Shown in pieces: positions 24,501 through 33,658 of a stretch of DNA of 64,000 nucleotides. Position 1 is the stretch's first letter; every line of letters begins with the position of its first letter. This stretch comes from Verrucomicrobiales bacterium (GTDB taxonomy: Bacteria > Verrucomicrobiota > Verrucomicrobiia > Verrucomicrobiales > DEV007). The position numbers and the translations under genes are program-made. The stretch lies in contig JARGPH010000001.1 of NCBI GenBank assembly GCA_029213065.1, positions 62,001 to 126,000 on the forward strand. The letters are read 5' to 3'. The notes under the pieces were generated by a model. The model searched no databases. It was not told the origin of the DNA and saw only the letters and a list, made by a program, of their open reading frames with translations.

Positions 24501-27239
24501 ATGATGACTTCTAACGACCTCATTCGACTCGCTTTCGCGATGACCCTTTCCTTCCTGTCGAGCAATCGCTCTGCCTCGGCCGTCGACTACGCAAAAGACA
24601 TTGCTCCGATCTTTGAAGAAAGCTGCATTGACTGTCACGGTCCCGACAAAGAGAAATCCGGACTCAGGCTCGACCAGCGGGCGCTCATGCTGAAGGGCGG
24701 CGACACCGGAATCGCGACGATCGTTCCCGGCGACTGGGAAGGCAGTTATCTCATGGAGGTCGTCACCCATCTTGATGAGGAGATGGCTATGCCACCGAAA
24801 AGAGATCCCCTCAGCAAAGAGCAGATCAAGCTCCTCGAAGAATGGGTAAACGCCGGCGCCGAATGGCCGGGACAGATGAACACCGAACACAAAGTGGAGA
24901 CCGACCACTGGTCCTTCCAACCGGTGGTCCGCCCCGAAGTTCCTGCAGGCGAAGCGAGCGCGGTTGATTACTTTCTGAACCGTAAACTCGAAGCAGCAGG
25001 CATCGAAGCCAACGCCGCCGCAGATCCGCGATCTCTGATTCGCCGCCTCTCCGTGATTCTGACAGGGTTGCCTCCACTGCCTGAGAGGGTCGAGAGATTC
25101 GTGGAAGCCTACCCCGTTGATCCTGACGCGGTCTACGCGGAGCTGGTGGACGAACTTCTCGCTTCTCCTCATTTCGGAGAGCGGTGGGCGCAACACTGGC
25201 TCGACGTGATCCGCTGGGCGGAAACGAACGGCTCTGAGGCCAACCTCTACCGCAAGAACGCCTGGATCTACCGCGACTACGTCATTCGCGCTTTCAACGA
25301 AGACATTCCCTACAATCAGTTCATCACCGAGCAGCTCGCCGGAGATCAACTCGGAGTCGGCGAGGCAACCGGGTTCCTCGTCGCGGGGCCTCATGTTCCC
25401 GCTGCCACCGTCGGTCGCGAACCCACTGCAATTCGACAGGCACGCGCCGACCGGGTCGACGAAATTATGCAAACAATAGGGGCGTCTATCCTCGGAGTGA
25501 CAGTCAGCTGCGCCCGTTGCCACAATCACAAATTTGATCCCATCTCGATTCAGGATTACTACTCACTCACCGCCGTCTTTCAGGGCGTTGAATTCGGAGG
25601 ACGCTACCCGGAATTCAACGACGAGCACCCCCGGATCGTCCGGGCAAAGGAGATTCGAAGCGAGATCGGAAAAGAACGCAATCTCCTCGAGAAAGAGATC
25701 GGATACTGGGAGGAGGATTTTGGAGGTTTTGTGCAAATGCATTTCCCTGAAATGAAAACGAGAGCACTCCGGGTCGAATTCGACAAACCATCTGTTTTTA
25801 TCGATGAGCTCCAGGTTTACCCCTCAAGGTTCGGCAACGAAAATATCGCTCTCGCCTCTCACGGAACCACCCTCGTCGGCGATGAGAAGATGCTCGACCC
25901 GGGAAGTCCTCCGGCACGCGCCAATGATGGCAAGTTCGGAACCATGGTCTGGAAATCCCGGGCCCCGAAAGGAAGCAAAGACAAGCCCTTCGTTGAGATC
26001 CGTTTCAAAGAGGAGGAGATCACGAACCGGTTCCGTTTTTCGAATAATCGCGAATACTATTTCGAGACCGACTACCTCGACAAGAAGTCAGGCGCATTGC
26101 CAGGCTACCGAATCCTGGCCCTGACAGAAACAGGAGAATGGGAGGAAATCGCCAACACGAAACGCTATCGCGAAACGATTGCGAAAAACGCGAAGCTGAA
26201 AGAGTCAGCACATAGACTCAGCGAACTTATCTACACCCTTGGTGAAGAAGGCCCCCAGCACGCTTTTGTCGGAAGTTTCCACCGCCCCGAACCGACCCGC
26301 GTGCTTCACCGCGGCAGCCCCGAGAATCCACGCGACGAAGTCGTCCCCGCCGGCTTTGAAGTTCTCGACGGGGATCTCGGACTCGACAACCGGACACCGG
26401 AAGCGGACCGCCGCCTCCAGTATGCCGAATGGCTCACGCAACCGGACCACCCTCTCACCGCCCGGGTCATGATGAACCGCGTCTGGCACCATACCTTCGG
26501 CTCGGGAATTGTTCCAACCGCCAGTGATTTTGGACTCGCCGGAGCGCCCCCTTCCCATCCCGAATTACTCGATTGGCTCGCCAGTGAATTCGTCGCCAAC
26601 GAGTGGTCAGTGAAAACGATGATTCGCGAGATGGTGATGAGCGATGCCTTCCGACGCTCCAGCGCCCCGAAGACTGCGAGCCTCGAAAACGACGCCGGAT
26701 CAAGTTTGCTGTGGCGCTACCCTCCGCAACGCGTTTCTGCGGAAGTGATCCGCGACGGCATCCTTCAGGCATCAGGAAAGCTCAACAAGGAAATCGGCGG
26801 ACGCAGTTTCCGAATCCACAATGTTAAAAAGACCTACGCGCAGTGGGAAGTGATCGACAACCATGGAGCCGACACCTGGCGCCGCATGATCTATCAGGAA
26901 CGAATGCGCCGGGTCGACGACCAGATTTTCACCGCCTTTGATTTTCCTGATTGTGGTCAAGTCAGGGCCAAACGCCCCGTCTCGACCACCCCGCTTCAGG
27001 CTCTCAATCTCATGAACAGCCCCTTTGTCGTCGAGCAATCTTCGTTCATCGCGGAAAGAGCTCTCAAAGAAGCCGGTCAGAAACTCCCTGCCGCGATCGA
27101 TCGGATATTCCAGTTACTCCTCGAGCGATCCCCCACCGAAGACGAACGACAAGCCTGCCTCTCCATCGCTGAAAGCAACGGGCTCGAAATCGTCTCGCGA
27201 ACCCTGATCAACTCCAACGAATTCGCCTTTTTGCCTTGA
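24501..27239 (+). CDS. Secreted PSCyt1-DUF1549-DUF1553 protein with a discoidin-like insert
   Basis: 912 residues with a signal peptide to about residue 27. CIDCH at 42-46 lies in the PSCyt1 domain; DUF1549 carries LTGLPPL and a CxxCH-type CARCHNHKFDP; DUF1553 carries ARVMMNRVWHHTFGSGIVPT and HPELLDWLAS. In place of the LamG insert seen in the copy at 2752, the middle (about 410-560) has a beta-rich F5/8-type-like stretch with VEIRFKEEEITNRFRFSN. Exported, presumed dihaem; reaction unknown. It follows the FecR-LamG gene by 71 nt and probably belongs to the sigma factor's regulon. Confidence 0.9.
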   Translation: MMTSNDLIRLAFAMTLSFLSSNRSASAVDYAKDIAPIFEESCIDCHGPDKEKSGLRLDQRALMLKGGDTGIATIVPGDWEGSYLMEVVTHLDEEMAMPPKRDPLSKEQIKLLEEWVNAGAEWPGQMNTEHKVETDHWSFQPVVRPEVPAGEASAVDYFLNRKLEAAGIEANAAADPRSLIRRLSVILTGLPPLPERVERFVEAYPVDPDAVYAELVDELLASPHFGERWAQHWLDVIRWAETNGSEANLYRKNAWIYRDYVIRAFNEDIPYNQFITEQLAGDQLGVGEATGFLVAGPHVPAATVGREPTAIRQARADRVDEIMQTIGASILGVTVSCARCHNHKFDPISIQDYYSLTAVFQGVEFGGRYPEFNDEHPRIVRAKEIRSEIGKERNLLEKEIGYWEEDFGGFVQMHFPEMKTRALRVEFDKPSVFIDELQVYPSRFGNENIALASHGTTLVGDEKMLDPGSPPARANDGKFGTMVWKSRAPKGSKDKPFVEIRFKEEEITNRFRFSNNREYYFETDYLDKKSGALPGYRILALTETGEWEEIANTKRYRETIAKNAKLKESAHRLSELIYTLGEEGPQHAFVGSFHRPEPTRVLHRGSPENPRDEVVPAGFEVLDGDLGLDNRTPEADRRLQYAEWLTQPDHPLTARVMMNRVWHHTFGSGIVPTASDFGLAGAPPSHPELLDWLASEFVANEWSVKTMIREMVMSDAFRRSSAPKTASLENDAGSSLLWRYPPQRVSAEVIRDGILQASGKLNKEIGGRSFRIHNVKKTYAQWEVIDNHGADTWRRMIYQERMRRVDDQIFTAFDFPDCGQVRAKRPVSTTPLQALNLMNSPFVVEQSSFIAERALKEAGQKLPAAIDRIFQLLLERSPTEDERQACLSIAESNGLEIVSRTLINSNEFAFLP

Positions 27240-27248
27240 AGAAAGCAT

Positions 27249-27392
27249 CACGCAGAGACGCTGAGGCGCAGAGATCTAATGGAAACTTTCAACTTCGGCG
27301 CCCCTCTCCTTAAAAACGGAATTCACCGAATCGCCAACCACTTCAAAGAATCCAATACCTGAAAAACCTCTGCGTCTCCGCGCCTTTGCGTG
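27249..27392. repeat. CGCAGAGACGC-type inverted repeat, 95-bp loop
   Basis: Arm CACGCAGAGACGCTGAGGCG (continuing CAGAG, 27249-27273) is repeated in inverted form at 27368-27392, with four mismatches over 25 bp. This kind of GCAGAG/GCAAAG palindrome is frequent between genes in Verrucomicrobia and other phyla. It fills the gap between the DUF1553 and DUF1501 genes, which are only 12 nt apart in the other copy of the pair. Confidence 0.7.
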
Positions 27393-27410
27393 AGACCTCA
27401 TTCAAAAGCC

Positions 27411-28901
27411 ATGAACGAAGCCGAAAATGTATCACTGAAAGGACGACAGCTCCTCGATCGCCGCAATTTCCTGAAAAACACCGGGGCCACTCTCGGCGGC
27501 CTTGGCCTCGCCTCACTCCTCTCTGCTGAAGATGACCCGGCGGCGTTCAGCGGCAAAGCGCCTCTCCGGCCCCTCATCGATCCGAAGAATCCCTACTCCG
27601 CCCGCCCCGCTCATTTCGATGCGGCCGCGAAGCAAGTCCTCATCATCTATTGCCCCGGTGCCGTAAGTCACGTCGACACCTTCGACTACAAACCGGATCT
27701 CTATAAATTTCACGGTGAAAAACCTCCCGGCATGCCCGCGGTGACCTTTGAAGGCCCCACCGGCAATATTGCCAAACCATTCTGGGATTTCAAACCGAAG
27801 GGGCAGAGTGGCAAAATGATTTCTGATTTGCTCCCCAATCTGGGTGGGCTCGCCGACGATTTCTGCTTCATCCATTCCCTTCACACCCAGACAAGCGCGC
27901 ACCCTCAGGGCGAAAACTTCATGAACACCGGCTTCACGATGGAGGGATTCCCTTCCTTCGGTGCCTGGGCCACCTACGCCCTTGGATCAGCCTGCAAAGA
28001 ACTTCCCGCCTTTGTTGCGATCAATGACCCGCGAGGCCTCGCCCGGTCCGGAAAAAACAATTTCGGAAACGGCTTTCTACCGGCTGCCTTTCAGGGAACC
28101 GATTTCAATGCGAAGAACCCGCCCTCAAATCTAAAGCGCCCCGATTCATTCTCCGCGCTCGATGATAAAAGCACCGTCGATCTCCTCAAACACCTCAACG
28201 GCAACCATCTCGAAAAATTTCCGGGAGATGCCGACCTCGCCGCACGCATCGCGAGCTACGAACTCGCAGGTGAGATGCAGATGTCAGTGCCCGAGATGAT
28301 GGATCTCGCCAGCGAGCCGGAGTCCATTCACAAAGAATACGGGACCGATACCGGAACCCCTCTCAAACGCGAGTATGCCAAAAACTGCATCCTTGCGCGT
28401 AAGCTCATCGAAAAGGGCGTTCGCGTCGTTCAACTTTTCAACGGCAGCGATCCCTCGGGCGGCAACGGAATCACGAACTGGGACTCACATTCCGACATTG
28501 CCGAAACCCATGCGATGCAGGCGGAGATCATGGACCAACCCACCGCAGCAATGATCAATGACATGAAGCGCCGGGGATTGCTCGAGGACACCCTCATCGT
28601 CTGGGCAACCGAGTTCGGGCGCATGCCTTTCCTCCAGGGCAACGGGACCGGACGCGACCACAACCCGGAGGCCTTCACCTGTTTCCTCGCCGGGGCCGGA
28701 GTCAAAAAAGGTTTCAGCTACGGAGAAAGCGACGAATTCGGCTTCAAAACCGCCGTCGATCCCGTCGAAGTCTATGACTTCAATGCGACGATTCTTCACC
28801 TCATGGGACTCGACCACGAACGACTCAGCTATTACCACAACGGCCTCGAACGCCGCCTCACCAACGTGCACGGCCACGTCATCAAGGACGTTCTCGCTTG
28901 A
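27411..28901 (+). CDS. DUF1501 Tat-exported protein
   Basis: 496 residues from the ATG at 27411; a GTG at 27390 lies inside the repeat arm and is less likely. The Tat-type signal is LDRRNFLKNTGATLGGLGLA. Family segments: IIYCPGAVSHVDTFDYKPDL, VVQLFNGSDPSGGNGITNWD, GRDHNPEAFTCFLAGAGVKK and DFNATILHLMGLDHERLSYY. Longer than the copy at 5839, with an extra segment after the Tat signal. Role unknown; partner of the PSCyt/DUF1553 protein upstream. Confidence 0.9.
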   Translation: MNEAENVSLKGRQLLDRRNFLKNTGATLGGLGLASLLSAEDDPAAFSGKAPLRPLIDPKNPYSARPAHFDAAAKQVLIIYCPGAVSHVDTFDYKPDLYKFHGEKPPGMPAVTFEGPTGNIAKPFWDFKPKGQSGKMISDLLPNLGGLADDFCFIHSLHTQTSAHPQGENFMNTGFTMEGFPSFGAWATYALGSACKELPAFVAINDPRGLARSGKNNFGNGFLPAAFQGTDFNAKNPPSNLKRPDSFSALDDKSTVDLLKHLNGNHLEKFPGDADLAARIASYELAGEMQMSVPEMMDLASEPESIHKEYGTDTGTPLKREYAKNCILARKLIEKGVRVVQLFNGSDPSGGNGITNWDSHSDIAETHAMQAEIMDQPTAAMINDMKRRGLLEDTLIVWATEFGRMPFLQGNGTGRDHNPEAFTCFLAGAGVKKGFSYGESDEFGFKTAVDPVEVYDFNATILHLMGLDHERLSYYHNGLERRLTNVHGHVIKDVLA

Positions 28902-28986
28902 ATCGCACGGCCTTCCAGCGGCACGAGGTTTCTAAATTAGCGCAAAAAAGATCGGCAAAAGGCCTCGTTTTCCGGAGTATTCCGGT

Positions 28987-29523
28987 GTGAGTGACTTTGA
29001 TTCAGCCAAACACGACTCTTTCCTGCGACTGCATGCCACGCATGAGCCCGCCCTGCGTGGCTTTGTGAGATCACTTGTCCCCACGCGGAACGACGCTTCC
29101 GATGTCATGCAGGAGGTCGCGATCGTTCTCTGGCGAAAGTTCGAAGAGCTCGACTCGCCCGACAATTTCCGCCCGTGGGCTTTCAGTGTAGCCCGCTATG
29201 AAGTCCTCGCCTGGCGAAGGAACAAAGCGAGAGACAAACATATCTTCAGCGAAGACTTTTCGAGTCTCCTCGCCGATGAAGCCGAAACGATGAGCCATGA
29301 GTCAGAAGACCAGCGCCGCGCTCTCGAATTCTGCCTCCAGAAACTCCCCGAAGAGCGGGCCCAGCTGATGCGCAGAGCCTACGACGGGGAAACCCGCATC
29401 GACCAACTCGCCGCGGAAATGAACCGGACCGCGATGTCACTCTACAAAGTGCTGCACCGCTTGCGGATGAAACTGGTCGCCTGCACCGAAAACTTTCTCG
29501 GGAAGGAGCGCGCCGCGTCATGA
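28987..29523 (+). CDS. ECF-type sigma-70 factor
   Basis: 178 residues from a GTG start. Region 2 is LRGFVRSLVPTRNDASDVMQ with FRPWAFSVARYEVLAWRR; region 4 is CLQKLPEERAQLMRRAYDGE and LAAEMNRTAMSLYKVLHRLR. It is a clear paralogue of the factor at 22226. It also overlaps its downstream FecR gene by 4 nt. It opens the second module, followed by the GMC oxidoreductase genes. Confidence 0.92.
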   Translation: MSDFDSAKHDSFLRLHATHEPALRGFVRSLVPTRNDASDVMQEVAIVLWRKFEELDSPDNFRPWAFSVARYEVLAWRRNKARDKHIFSEDFSSLLADEAETMSHESEDQRRALEFCLQKLPEERAQLMRRAYDGETRIDQLAAEMNRTAMSLYKVLHRLRMKLVACTENFLGKERAAS

Positions 29524-30899
29524 CTTTAGACGAATCCAATCCGCACTGGAATCTCGTGCAACGCTACGTCGACGGCATCGCCTCCGAAAAAGAGGTCACG
29601 GCACTCGAAGACGCCCTCGCTGCCGATGTCGAATTCCGCGAGGCATTCCTCAGCTACCTCAGCCTCGATGCGGCGCTTGAAGAGGTGCTTCCGGAGGGCG
29701 ACCTCAATCAGAAGCCGGCAGTGCAACCGGAGAAAACCAAACTCCGCCTCCTTCCTCTCTGGGGGCTCCTCGGAGTCGTCGCCCTCCTCGCGATCGCAAC
29801 CGCCTCTTTCACTGAGAGAAGATACGTCGCCCAAATCGGTGCCACTTCTCAAAATTTGCGCTGGCGTTCCGCCTCTCACGTCAAAGGCGAGAAGTTGCGA
29901 AAGGGCACCCGCCTCGAACTGGCCGCCGGCGATGTCGACATCGAATTTGGAACTGGAGCTCTCACCCGCATCCACGGTCCGGCTCTTTTTGAAATCAAAT
30001 CAGACAACAGCGGATTTCTCTCCTACGGAGAAGCCTACTCCCTTGCCGAGAACGTGGCATCCAAAGGCTTTACGATTCAGACGCACTCAGGTGATTTTGT
30101 CGATCAGGGAACCGAATTCCTAACCGCTGCGAGCCCCGACGGATCGAGCCAACTCCACGTCAATTCGGGCGCTGTCGATGTCGCCGTCCCCGGCATGGAA
30201 ATGCAACGGCTCCGCACCGGAAGCGGCTTTGGCATCGAGCCCGGGGAGATCCCCGTCGTCGTGCGGATCGAACAGGGGGATGAAACCGCCGCGTTCAACT
30301 TTCCCACGATCCCCGCTCCTTCCCCATTTGATTTTGCAGATGGGAGAAAAGGCGAAGCCAGAATCGAATGGTGGCCGTCGGACCTGAGCGACGAGGAGAA
30401 TCACCCCTCCATCAAGAGTGGCCCGCTCGAACTTCTCATCGATGGATCGGGTCAGGCAACCGAAGACAGCCCCTCTGAATCCGTTTTCTTCCAGGATGGT
30501 GCCGACGGCCTTTTCCTAATCGATCTGGGCTCAGAAATTTCTGTCGCGAAGATCAATACCTACTCCTGGCACCGGAACCGGGACGATCCCGATCTTCGCC
30601 GTCGCGCCGTGCAGCGCTTCACTCTCTGGGGCTGTGGCCACGAGCGACCATCCACCCTCCCCTCAAACGAGGAGAGCACCGAATGGACGCGAATCGCGAG
30701 AGTCAATACCGACGCCTTTTTCCGGGTCAAAAACGAGCCTGACCGCCCCCCGCAACAGGCCTGCTCCATTTTCTCGGGAAAGGAGTCTCTTGGGAAATTC
30801 CGCTACCTTCTCTTCAAAGTATCCCCCACTCCGATGCCCGACGGCCTCAAACCCCGTCACACGTTCTTCGGAGAGATCGACGTCATCACAGCCCCCTGA
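29520..30899 (+). CDS. FecR-like anti-sigma/sensor protein
   Basis: 459 residues. An N-terminal anti-sigma-like part (WNLVQRYVDGIASEKEVTAL) is followed by a transmembrane helix (about 76-96, LLPLWGLLGVVALLAIATASF). A FecR domain covers about 105-245 (GFTIQTHSGDFVDQGTEFL). The last 190 residues are beta-rich (FLIDLGSEISVAKINTYSW, discoidin-like) rather than LamG, so the sensing end differs from the paralogue at 22774. Its ATG overlaps the sigma stop. Likely membrane-bound regulator of that sigma factor. Confidence 0.85.
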   Translation: MTLDESNPHWNLVQRYVDGIASEKEVTALEDALAADVEFREAFLSYLSLDAALEEVLPEGDLNQKPAVQPEKTKLRLLPLWGLLGVVALLAIATASFTERRYVAQIGATSQNLRWRSASHVKGEKLRKGTRLELAAGDVDIEFGTGALTRIHGPALFEIKSDNSGFLSYGEAYSLAENVASKGFTIQTHSGDFVDQGTEFLTAASPDGSSQLHVNSGAVDVAVPGMEMQRLRTGSGFGIEPGEIPVVVRIEQGDETAAFNFPTIPAPSPFDFADGRKGEARIEWWPSDLSDEENHPSIKSGPLELLIDGSGQATEDSPSESVFFQDGADGLFLIDLGSEISVAKINTYSWHRNRDDPDLRRRAVQRFTLWGCGHERPSTLPSNEESTEWTRIARVNTDAFFRVKNEPDRPPQQACSIFSGKESLGKFRYLLFKVSPTPMPDGLKPRHTFFGEIDVITAP

Positions 30900-30923
30900 C
30901 AGAATCTTTTTAAAAATCCTATC

Positions 30924-32714
30924 ATGCCCACCATTCCCATTTCAGAAGCGAAGCCCGAATACGATGTCGTCATCGTCGGCTCCGGAGCCGGCGGAGGCCA
31001 AATGGCCTACGCCCTGACACTCGCCGGACTCAAATGCGTCATGCTTGAAGCAGGACGTTCCTACGATCCCGTCACCGAAACAGCGATGTTCCAGCGGGGA
31101 GATCAGGCACCGCTGGGAGGCTCCTCCACCCCGGAGAAAGACTTCGGTTTCTTCGACGCCACAATTGACGGTGGCTGGACCGTCCCAAACGAGCCCTACA
31201 CTCAGGCGAGCGACAAACCCGAGCAGGAATTTAAATGGTGGCGGGCCCGCATGCTCGGAGGACGCACCAATCACTGGGGACGAATCTCCCTGCGGAACGG
31301 TCCCTACGATTTCAAACCCTGCAGCCGCGATGGCCTCGGATTCGACTGGCCCATCTCCTACGAAACCCTCGAACCCTATTACACTCGCGTCGAAAGGCTC
31401 ATCGGTGTCTACGGATCGAACGAAGGACTCGAAAACACGCCTGACTCTCCCGCAGGCGTTCTCCAGCCGCCACCGAAAGGGCGGGTCGGAGATCTCATGA
31501 CACAGAAGGCCGGGAAGAAACTCGGCGTCCCCGTGGTCCCGATTCACCGTGCGGTCCTCACCAAAGCACTCGACGGCAAGAAACTCGCAGCCAAGCTTCA
31601 CCCCGGTGACAAAAAGGCGCAGAAAATCGTCGCCGACTCGATGACACAGCGCGCGCCCTGCTTCTGGGCAACGGCCTGCGGACGTGGTTGCAGCATCAAA
31701 GCAAACTACCAGAGCACGACGGTGCATCTTCCCCCTGCACTCGCGACCGGTAATCTCGACATCATTCCCAACGCCCACGCTCGCGAAGTCATCGTGGGAA
31801 AAGACGGCAAAGCGAAGGGCATCCTCTTCATCGACAAGACGACCGGGAAAGAGGAACGCGTTAAAGGAAAAGCAGTCGTCCTCGCCGCCAGCAGCGGGGA
31901 GACCGTGCGCATCCTTCTCAATTCACAGGGCGGTGAAGGCGTTGCCAACTCCAGCGGACTCGTCGGGAAATACATCATGGACACGGTTGGCTCCAACCTG
32001 CGCGGCCAGATCCCGGCACTCGAAAGCATCGCCCCTCACAATGACGACGGTGCCGGCGGGAGCCACTTCTACAGCCCCTGGTGGGAGTACGAAGCGCAGA
32101 AGAAAGGGCAGCTCGACTTTGCCCGCGGCTACCACATCGAAATCGGCGGCACGCGGAGTATGCCACGCGGCAACAGCCCCGTTCCCGGCAACTTTACGAA
32201 AGGGCTCTACGGCAAAAAACTCAAAGAGGAAGCGCGCCGCTACTACGGCTCGTTCATCGGCCTGGCCTGTCGCGGGGAGATGATTCCCAACGAGAACTCC
32301 TTTGCCGAACTCGATCCCGACGTCAAAGACAAGTGGGGTATTCCGGTGATGAAATGGCATTGGAAATGGAGCGATCACGAACTCAACATGGCAGCCCATG
32401 CGCAGAAAAAATTCACCGAAATGATCGAAGCAATGGGTGGCACCGCGATGCCGAATCCAAACAAACCGGGATCCAAGTCAATTCTCAGAGGAGGCGAAGT
32501 CATTCACGAAGTGGGCGGCGCCCTCATGGGTGCTGATCCCGCTAAATCCGTCGTCAACGAATGGAATCAATCATGGGACATCGACAATCTCTTTCTCTGC
32601 GACGGATCCCCTTTCCCCTCGAACGCAGACAAAAATCCGACCCTTACGATCATGGCCCTCGCGTGGCGTGCCGCAGATCACATCATCGAAGAGGCCCGCA
32701 AAGGAAACATCTAA
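30924..32714 (+). CDS. GMC-family FAD oxidoreductase
   Basis: 596 residues. The FAD-binding Rossmann motif is VVIVGSGAGGGQMAYALTLA near the N-terminus, with MLEAGR closing the fold. The flavin-contacting GRTNHWG and the C-terminal HEVGGALMG (catalytic His) and NPTLTIMALAWRAADHI are in place. It resembles the large subunit of gluconate 2-dehydrogenase/sorbitol-type dehydrogenases that oxidise a sugar alcohol or sugar and pass electrons to the respiratory chain. No Tat signal of its own; it may be exported together with the Tat-signal-bearing small subunit encoded 12 nt downstream. Controlled probably by the ECF factor upstream. Confidence 0.9.
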   Translation: MPTIPISEAKPEYDVVIVGSGAGGGQMAYALTLAGLKCVMLEAGRSYDPVTETAMFQRGDQAPLGGSSTPEKDFGFFDATIDGGWTVPNEPYTQASDKPEQEFKWWRARMLGGRTNHWGRISLRNGPYDFKPCSRDGLGFDWPISYETLEPYYTRVERLIGVYGSNEGLENTPDSPAGVLQPPPKGRVGDLMTQKAGKKLGVPVVPIHRAVLTKALDGKKLAAKLHPGDKKAQKIVADSMTQRAPCFWATACGRGCSIKANYQSTTVHLPPALATGNLDIIPNAHAREVIVGKDGKAKGILFIDKTTGKEERVKGKAVVLAASSGETVRILLNSQGGEGVANSSGLVGKYIMDTVGSNLRGQIPALESIAPHNDDGAGGSHFYSPWWEYEAQKKGQLDFARGYHIEIGGTRSMPRGNSPVPGNFTKGLYGKKLKEEARRYYGSFIGLACRGEMIPNENSFAELDPDVKDKWGIPVMKWHWKWSDHELNMAAHAQKKFTEMIEAMGGTAMPNPNKPGSKSILRGGEVIHEVGGALMGADPAKSVVNEWNQSWDIDNLFLCDGSPFPSNADKNPTLTIMALAWRAADHIIEEARKGNI

Positions 32715-32726
32715 CATTCCCACAAC

Positions 32727-33380
32727 ATGGATAATCAAAATTCTACTACGAGACTCCCGAGACGGAAAGTGCTTCAATGGTTTGCCACTGTCGCAGCGGT
32801 CGACCTCACGACGATACCGGGCTTCGCGCAAGCTCCGCACGAGGCAACCGGCTACGGAACCGACCCCGACCTCACCATCACTTACTCGCCGGGCGATGTC
32901 TGGGATCTCACCCTGAGTGATGCTGAACGCAAAGCAGCCACCGCACTGGCCGATGTCATTCTTCCGGCTGACGACCTCGGCCCCGCCGCGAGCGAAGTGC
33001 ACCTTATCGACTTTATCGACGAATGGGTCAGCGCACCCTACCCGAGGCAGAAAGGTGATCGCAATGTCGTCATCCCCGGACTCAAGTGGATCGACGAAGA
33101 ATCGAAGACACGATTTCAAAAGGACTTCGCCGACCTCACCGAAGCACAGCAGGAGGCAATCTGTGATGACTTGTGTGCGGAAAAGCCGAAAACTCCCGAG
33201 CTGGCCAAAAACGCCAGATTCTTCGACCGGTTTTCCAGCATCTGTCAGGGGGCTTACTACAGCACTCCTGAAGGCTGGGCTGCGATCGGCTACGTGGGCA
33301 ACACGCCCAGCGGTGTCTTCAACGGTCCGCCTCAGGAGGTTTTGGATCAACTCGGACTTGAGCAAACCGTCAAGGATTGA
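32727..33380 (+). CDS. Gluconate 2-dehydrogenase subunit 3-like protein
   Basis: 217 residues. A Tat-type signal (LPRRKVLQWFATVAAVDLT) is followed by a helical protein with LSDAERKAATALADVILPAD, characteristic of gluconate 2-dehydrogenase subunit 3. This small subunit usually partners a GMC flavoprotein, here encoded immediately upstream. Together they would form a periplasmic sugar (or sugar-acid) dehydrogenase; the cytochrome subunit is not encoded nearby. Confidence 0.88.
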   Translation: MDNQNSTTRLPRRKVLQWFATVAAVDLTTIPGFAQAPHEATGYGTDPDLTITYSPGDVWDLTLSDAERKAATALADVILPADDLGPAASEVHLIDFIDEWVSAPYPRQKGDRNVVIPGLKWIDEESKTRFQKDFADLTEAQQEAICDDLCAEKPKTPELAKNARFFDRFSSICQGAYYSTPEGWAAIGYVGNTPSGVFNGPPQEVLDQLGLEQTVKD

Positions 33381-33444
33381 GCAAACTCAAGAGACCTGAA
33401 TTCAAAAAAAAGGCCAACAAAACTCCGATTACCGGAAGACTTCT

Positions 33445-33580
33445 TCAGGTAGGGAGAGGCGTCCCTGCCGATCCGCGTCGTCCTATAGAACATTCGAATC
33501 CACCCCACAGCTTCGCAGCGGAGCGACGGGGTGGAATTTCAATGAACCGGACCACGCGGCTCATCGGGACGATTCGCCCC
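33445..33580. repeat. REP-like intergenic palindromes
   Basis: The 278-bp gap before the GH71/99-like gene holds GGTAGGGAGAGGCGTCCCTG (with CCGATCC after it), and then AATCCACCCC (33497-33506) pairing with GGGGTGGAATT (33528-33538). Both are of a style dispersed in this phylum. No coding sequence is supported here. Confidence 0.6.
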
Positions 33581-33658
33581 ACCTCACAACCCTTTACCGC
33601 ATATCTATATCAGCAGACTCGGTTACATCCCCATTCACTGACCGCCCCCGGCTACACG

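Noticed and set aside
24471-25529. 352-codon open frame antisense to the PSCyt/DUF1549 gene
   Set aside because: It mirrors the high-GC codon pattern of the real gene and has no recognisable domain; the sense protein has signal peptide, CxxCH and DUF motifs.
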